64,000 bases of DNA from Paracoccaceae bacterium (GTDB lineage: Bacteria > Pseudomonadota > Alphaproteobacteria > Rhodobacterales > Rhodobacteraceae). Of this stretch, positions 60,650-64,000 are shown piece after piece (position 1 is the stretch's first letter; every line of letters starts with the position of its first letter). A program made the translations under genes and the position numbers. The notes beneath the pieces were generated by a model that saw nothing but the letters and a program-made list of their open reading frames with translations, ran no database searches and was not told the DNA's origin. The DNA is taken from the NCBI GenBank assembly GCA_033344815.1, contig JAWPMR010000001.1, positions 2,838,136 through 2,902,135 of the forward strand, read 5' to 3'.

Positions 60650-61909
60650 TCAGCGCGGATTAAGGGGCGCCAGCGCCGAGTTTGATGGCGCGATCTGAGT
60701 ATCATTCAGGAAAGAACGGAGCGCGGCTTGCAATTGTTTCCAGCCATTTGCGTCGGATGCCTGTTCTTTACCGTAACGGGCCGAGCCAAGTGCGGTCAAT
60801 GCTGATTGAATAGCCAAATTGCCGCGCGGTCTGACACTTGGATTGCGGGCTTCCCATAACGCCAAAGCGATCAGGCAAGCGGATAAATCCCGTTTCGCGA
60901 TGGCATCTTGCAATCGGTCCTGGGCAAATTCCTCAGAAGCAAGATAGGTGTCACGTCGGACCTGTTTACGCCGCAGCCATATGGCTCGGAGCGAGGGACC
61001 TGCAAACAAAAGAAGTAATATGCATCCCGTCAAAACCGCAAGCGCAATGGCTAGTCTGCGCACTGATGCGTTGTAGACGCTTTGCGCGACGGGCGCATCA
61101 ACGGTCAGGTCAAACCCGTCGAGCGAAACGGTTTCAATCTGGCCCGTCGATAGATTGAACCAGTCAAACGCGATCGGTTCTGCAGCGCCTTGTCCACCGC
61201 TTTGTGCCAGATAGGTGACGCTTTCGGCGCGCGTGCCTGACACCACGCCGCGTTCTGATTTCTCTGACAGAACCGGTTCGTCCGGGTATTGCGCGATCCC
61301 TTCGACCGGATCTTGCCGCAAGAGGGCAGGTAGGAACATTGGCGGCGTCCCTTTGATGTTTACCGTCACGGTGCGTCGGATACTGTCACCAGGTTGCAGC
61401 GGTGCTTCGTTCCCCTCAAGATCTTGGGACAGGGTAATCTCTTCTGCCGCGATGAAAGGATCGAGCCCTTCAGCACCGTCTGGCAAAACCCCGGACAGGG
61501 TGAAACCGTCAAGTGCAACGATATCCCGGCGTGCCTCATTGGTCTGAGGATCAGACCACGTGATGATCAAGTCATTTGGCGGGATGTTAAATACACCGGG
61601 CACCATGGGGCTCATCCGATAATTGCGCGATACCCCGGACCATGTATCCCCTTCAATGCGTTCGCTCACCGGAGTAGTGGAGCGTTCCGGCAACCGTACC
61701 ATCAAATCCGGGGCCTCAAGGCTGGGAAAGACAACAGGCTCGGTCATCCATGTCGGCACCAGCACGGTCACCCGCAGGCTGAGGGGTTGTCCTGGGATTG
61801 CCTCATTGTCTTCAAGGTCTACCCGAACCAGTGGTTGCTCGGTGCTCTGGCCAAAAACCGGGCCGCATAACAGCAGTGACAGTATGACTATGATCGCACG
61901 CAGTTTCAT
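60650..61909 (-). CDS. batD: BatD-like (oxygen tolerance) protein
   Basis: A 419-residue protein: signal peptide (1-20), beta-rich periplasmic body, a membrane helix at about 288-308 and a cytoplasmic helical tail, the BatD layout. It starts four bases inside the end of the batB/C gene. BatD works with BatA and BatB in Bacteroides aerotolerance; the biochemical role is unsettled. Confidence 0.82.
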   Translation of the reverse strand: MKLRAIIVILSLLLCGPVFGQSTEQPLVRVDLEDNEAIPGQPLSLRVTVLVPTWMTEPVVFPSLEAPDLMVRLPERSTTPVSERIEGDTWSGVSRNYRMSPMVPGVFNIPPNDLIITWSDPQTNEARRDIVALDGFTLSGVLPDGAEGLDPFIAAEEITLSQDLEGNEAPLQPGDSIRRTVTVNIKGTPPMFLPALLRQDPVEGIAQYPDEPVLSEKSERGVVSGTRAESVTYLAQSGGQGAAEPIAFDWFNLSTGQIETVSLDGFDLTVDAPVAQSVYNASVRRLAIALAVLTGCILLLLFAGPSLRAIWLRRKQVRRDTYLASEEFAQDRLQDAIAKRDLSACLIALALWEARNPSVRPRGNLAIQSALTALGSARYGKEQASDANGWKQLQAALRSFLNDTQIAPSNSALAPLNPR

Positions 61910-63444
61910 TCTGCTGCCCTCGTGGCTTCAATGCGAAAGCGCAAACGCAGGAAGTCGCTGGTGCGCGTATCGACGGTATTCATCCACTGTTCGGTGGTGA
62001 GAATACCCTCTCCGCCTGTTGGTTGACTTTCGATCTGTGTTTCAGCGCCGCGATTGGCCTCATTGTCAAACACCTCGTCATCAGCCCCGATCCCTGCATC
62101 TTCTCCGGTATCTGATGCTTCGCGGGTCTCTTCGATATAATCGACGATTTCCTTTGCGGTCTGTAGGTTTTCGGCGGCTCCCGGAAAATCCGGGTCGCGT
62201 TCCAACACCGTCTCAAATGCGCGAACCCCATCGCGATATTGGCGGTTCTTGATATGCGCGAGCGCTTGTGTGAAGGCAGCATCTGCTGTTTCAAGACGGT
62301 CCAAAGTTTGCACCGCTGCATCGTATTGGCCCGAACGGTAGAGCGCGTGGCCTTTCCATTGCGGATCTGCGAACAGATCGGCGGCCCGTGCAAAGTCGTT
62401 CTTGCCATAGGCCAACCAACCCTGTTGATCCGGGGTCAGAAACCAATCCGCGACACCCTCGGCGCGGGCCGTGTTTGGAGAAGAAAGCATCAAAGCCAGT
62501 ACGATCACAGCCCACCGCATTGTCCACCCCTGCCGGAACCAGATCAGGGACAGCAATGCCGCCGGCCAGGCCAGCCACCAGCCCCGATCTTCCCAGGGTT
62601 GATCCTGGTTCTGCAAGAGCGCACGGCGGTAATCTCTGTTCAGAATCCGGTCCAACTGGGTCACGTCCGCATTGTCGGCTTGGACCCGGACAACGGCTAT
62701 ATCAGACAGCATATCCATGCCGCGGTCCTGCTGACCATCCGGGAGCATTGCCAATACTGAAAGTGTGTTCCTCATTGCCTGACTAAGGGTTTCAACATCT
62801 GTTGCATCGAGTTTGTCGAGAACAAACAGTATCCCTCCCGGGGAAGCTTCCGCAGCGAGCAGTTCAGTTGCGATTGCAAAGGCGTCAGATGCGTTCGCGC
62901 CTTCCTTCGGCATGATTTCAGGCGTCAGACCCTCCAGATAGGGCAACATTACCTGCGCATCTTCTGTGAAGGGCAACACGGGATGCGCTGTGCCCGCATA
63001 GGCAATCAGCGCCGTTCTTGCGCCGGCCCTGAGGTCGAGCAGGTCGCGGATTTTGAATTTCGCACGTGTCAGACGGTCGGGTGCGATATCGGCCTCCATC
63101 ATGGATGGGGTGACCTTCAGAATGATGACGAGCGGTCCGGTTTTTGCGAGAAATGGGTCGACCTGACGGGTCCATGTCGGACCTGACGCACCCAGAACGG
63201 CCAATAGTAAGGCCAATGCCACCCCATCGATTGGTTGAATACGGCTGTTTCGTCGATTGCCCACTGTCAGAGCCTGCTGCAAATGTGGGGCCAGTTTGTG
63301 GGAGGGTTCGTCGCTTTTTTGCAGCGCGCGTCGATTGACCCACCACAATGCCGCAACGGGCAGGGCGAGTAACAGCCATAGGGGGCGCAACAGGTGAAAC
63401 GCTTCAATCCCGAGTAAGAGATCAGAGGGAAGCAATCCGTTCAT
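61906..63444 (-). CDS. batB: BatB/BatC fusion: VWA domain plus TPR
   Basis: A 512-residue protein with two N-terminal membrane helices, a von Willebrand A domain (about 95-290), another membrane helix (about 310-340) and a TPR segment (about 350-440). The metal-site motif that normally reads DxSxS is ILKVTPSMM here, so the MIDAS is altered. The acidic C-terminus resembles BatC. It overlaps batD at its 3' end and batA at its 5' end by four bases each. Confidence 0.85.
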   Translation of the reverse strand: MNGLLPSDLLLGIEAFHLLRPLWLLLALPVAALWWVNRRALQKSDEPSHKLAPHLQQALTVGNRRNSRIQPIDGVALALLLAVLGASGPTWTRQVDPFLAKTGPLVIILKVTPSMMEADIAPDRLTRAKFKIRDLLDLRAGARTALIAYAGTAHPVLPFTEDAQVMLPYLEGLTPEIMPKEGANASDAFAIATELLAAEASPGGILFVLDKLDATDVETLSQAMRNTLSVLAMLPDGQQDRGMDMLSDIAVVRVQADNADVTQLDRILNRDYRRALLQNQDQPWEDRGWWLAWPAALLSLIWFRQGWTMRWAVIVLALMLSSPNTARAEGVADWFLTPDQQGWLAYGKNDFARAADLFADPQWKGHALYRSGQYDAAVQTLDRLETADAAFTQALAHIKNRQYRDGVRAFETVLERDPDFPGAAENLQTAKEIVDYIEETREASDTGEDAGIGADDEVFDNEANRGAETQIESQPTGGEGILTTEQWMNTVDTRTSDFLRLRFRIEATRAAE

Positions 63445-64000
63445 ACGCGGACCCGGTGCGTTTTGGTGTAGGTGAGAAAGGAAAGAGTCAAAACGCCCAG
63501 GATCACCGCCATACCAAGCACATAATGCGTCAGTTGCGTGCGCGGACGGTAGGAAAGCTGCTCGACCAAACGCGGCGTCATTTCATCAATCTGAGCATAG
63601 GTTTCGGACAGGCCCTCGAGATCGGTGGCAAAAAAACTGCGCCCACCTGTGCGGCTCGCGATGTCCTGAAGCGCGCGGGTATCCACCCGATTCTCGCCTT
63701 CCGCCTCTGGGTCGCCGACACCAATCGTATGGATTTCAACACCTTTGGAACGCGCAATTTCGGCTGCGTTCACCGGACTCATGCGGCTGCCGGTATCCGC
63801 CCCATCAGACAACAGGATCAACAAGCGCTGTTCGATCTCGCTGGCCTCAAAAGTTCGGATAGCAAGGCCAATTGCGTCGCCAATTGCTGTTTGCGGACCG
63901 GCCATGCCTACTTCTGTCTGGGTCAAAAGGGCGCTTATCGTGCTTAGGCTTTCAGTCAGCGGGGCCTGCAAAAACGCCTGTGATCCAAATACGATCAGGG
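63441..64000 (-). CDS. batA: BatA-like VWA protein, cut by the window edge
   Basis: The last 186 or so residues of a VWA protein: the beta-strand LILLSDGADTGSRMS, the IHTIGVGDPEAEG region and a C-terminal membrane helix (LTHYVLGMAVILGVLTLSFL). The 5' part lies beyond base 64000. Its stop overlaps the batB start by four bases. Confidence 0.85.
   Translation of the reverse strand, partial: LIVFGSQAFLQAPLTESLSTISALLTQTEVGMAGPQTAIGDAIGLAIRTFEASEIEQRLLILLSDGADTGSRMSPVNAAEIARSKGVEIHTIGVGDPEAEGENRVDTRALQDIASRTGGRSFFATDLEGLSETYAQIDEMTPRLVEQLSYRPRTQLTHYVLGMAVILGVLTLSFLTYTKTHRVRV

Noticed and set aside
1-64000. tRNA genes, rRNA genes, CRISPR arrays
   Set aside because: I looked for tRNA T-arm patterns and for regularly spaced repeats and found none; a dedicated tRNA or CRISPR search would settle this.

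Overview
The window looks like a chromosome segment of an alphaproteobacterium of the Rhodobacterales, most likely the marine Roseobacter group. This rests on an Irr-type iron-control box in front of mbfA, an alphaproteobacterial SOS box (GAAC-N7-GAAC) in front of imuB, a FixL/FixK-style oxygen circuit, a cyanide-insensitive oxidase operon, PHA synthase with phasin, and moderately high GC throughout. I cannot name a species from the sequence. All coordinates include the stop codon unless noted.

Left part (0-18 kb). mbfA (iron export) and a TetR regulator are divergent. imuB follows with its own SOS box. A patchy, partly AT-rich stretch holds an unknown membrane protein and a 5'-truncated amidohydrolase. 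A minus-strand cio-type bd oxidase operon includes a 36-codon DUF2474 gene too short for ordinary ORF finding and a DsrE-like periplasmic protein. A 1-Cys peroxiredoxin comes next. A plus-strand sulfide oxidation locus follows: Rrf2 regulator, Crp/Fnr regulator, DUF2892, two YeeE/YedE half-transporters, a His-rich duplicated protein, an ETHE1-like persulfide dioxygenase, a rhodanese-like/SQR fusion and a SulP permease. It should take up or retain sulfane sulfur, oxidise sulfide to persulfide, oxidise persulfide to sulfite and export the product.

Middle part (18-28 kb). A decayed integrase is followed by an ArsR repressor divergent from a tightly overlapped five-gene operon: M14 deacylase, PLP dehydratase, aquaporin, C-S lyase and ArsH. 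The two promoters carry matching TTCGG-N6-CCGAA operators. This is the best candidate in the window for an undescribed pathway. A GntR/M24/nitrilase catabolic unit follows, then the wreck of an IS3-family element.

Right-centre part (28-56 kb). This is a long island of genes for surviving oxygen limitation: flavodoxin, PHA synthase, phasin, Ca-type P-ATPase, Ca/Na exchanger, VIT transporter, CBS site-2 protease, several universal stress proteins, Hsp20, CbpA/CbpM, carbamate kinase, cytochrome c and small unknown proteins. Nearly every promoter gap has an FNR/FixK box (TTGAT-N4-ATCAA or one change from it), usually 50-75 bp from the start codons. The island carries its own regulators: a hybrid kinase with a FixL-like heme PAS domain, an OmpR-type response regulator and a FixK-like Crp/Fnr protein. 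Inside it, on the minus strand at 50.5-53.4 kb, lies a decayed second copy of the dioxygenase-SQR-SulP cluster of 13-18 kb.

Right end (56-64 kb). On the minus strand: a periplasmic glucan (OpgG/MdoG) protein, an eight-heme cytochrome with HEAT/TPR-like repeats, and batD, a batB/batC fusion and batA, the last cut by the window edge. No tRNA, rRNA or CRISPR array was seen.
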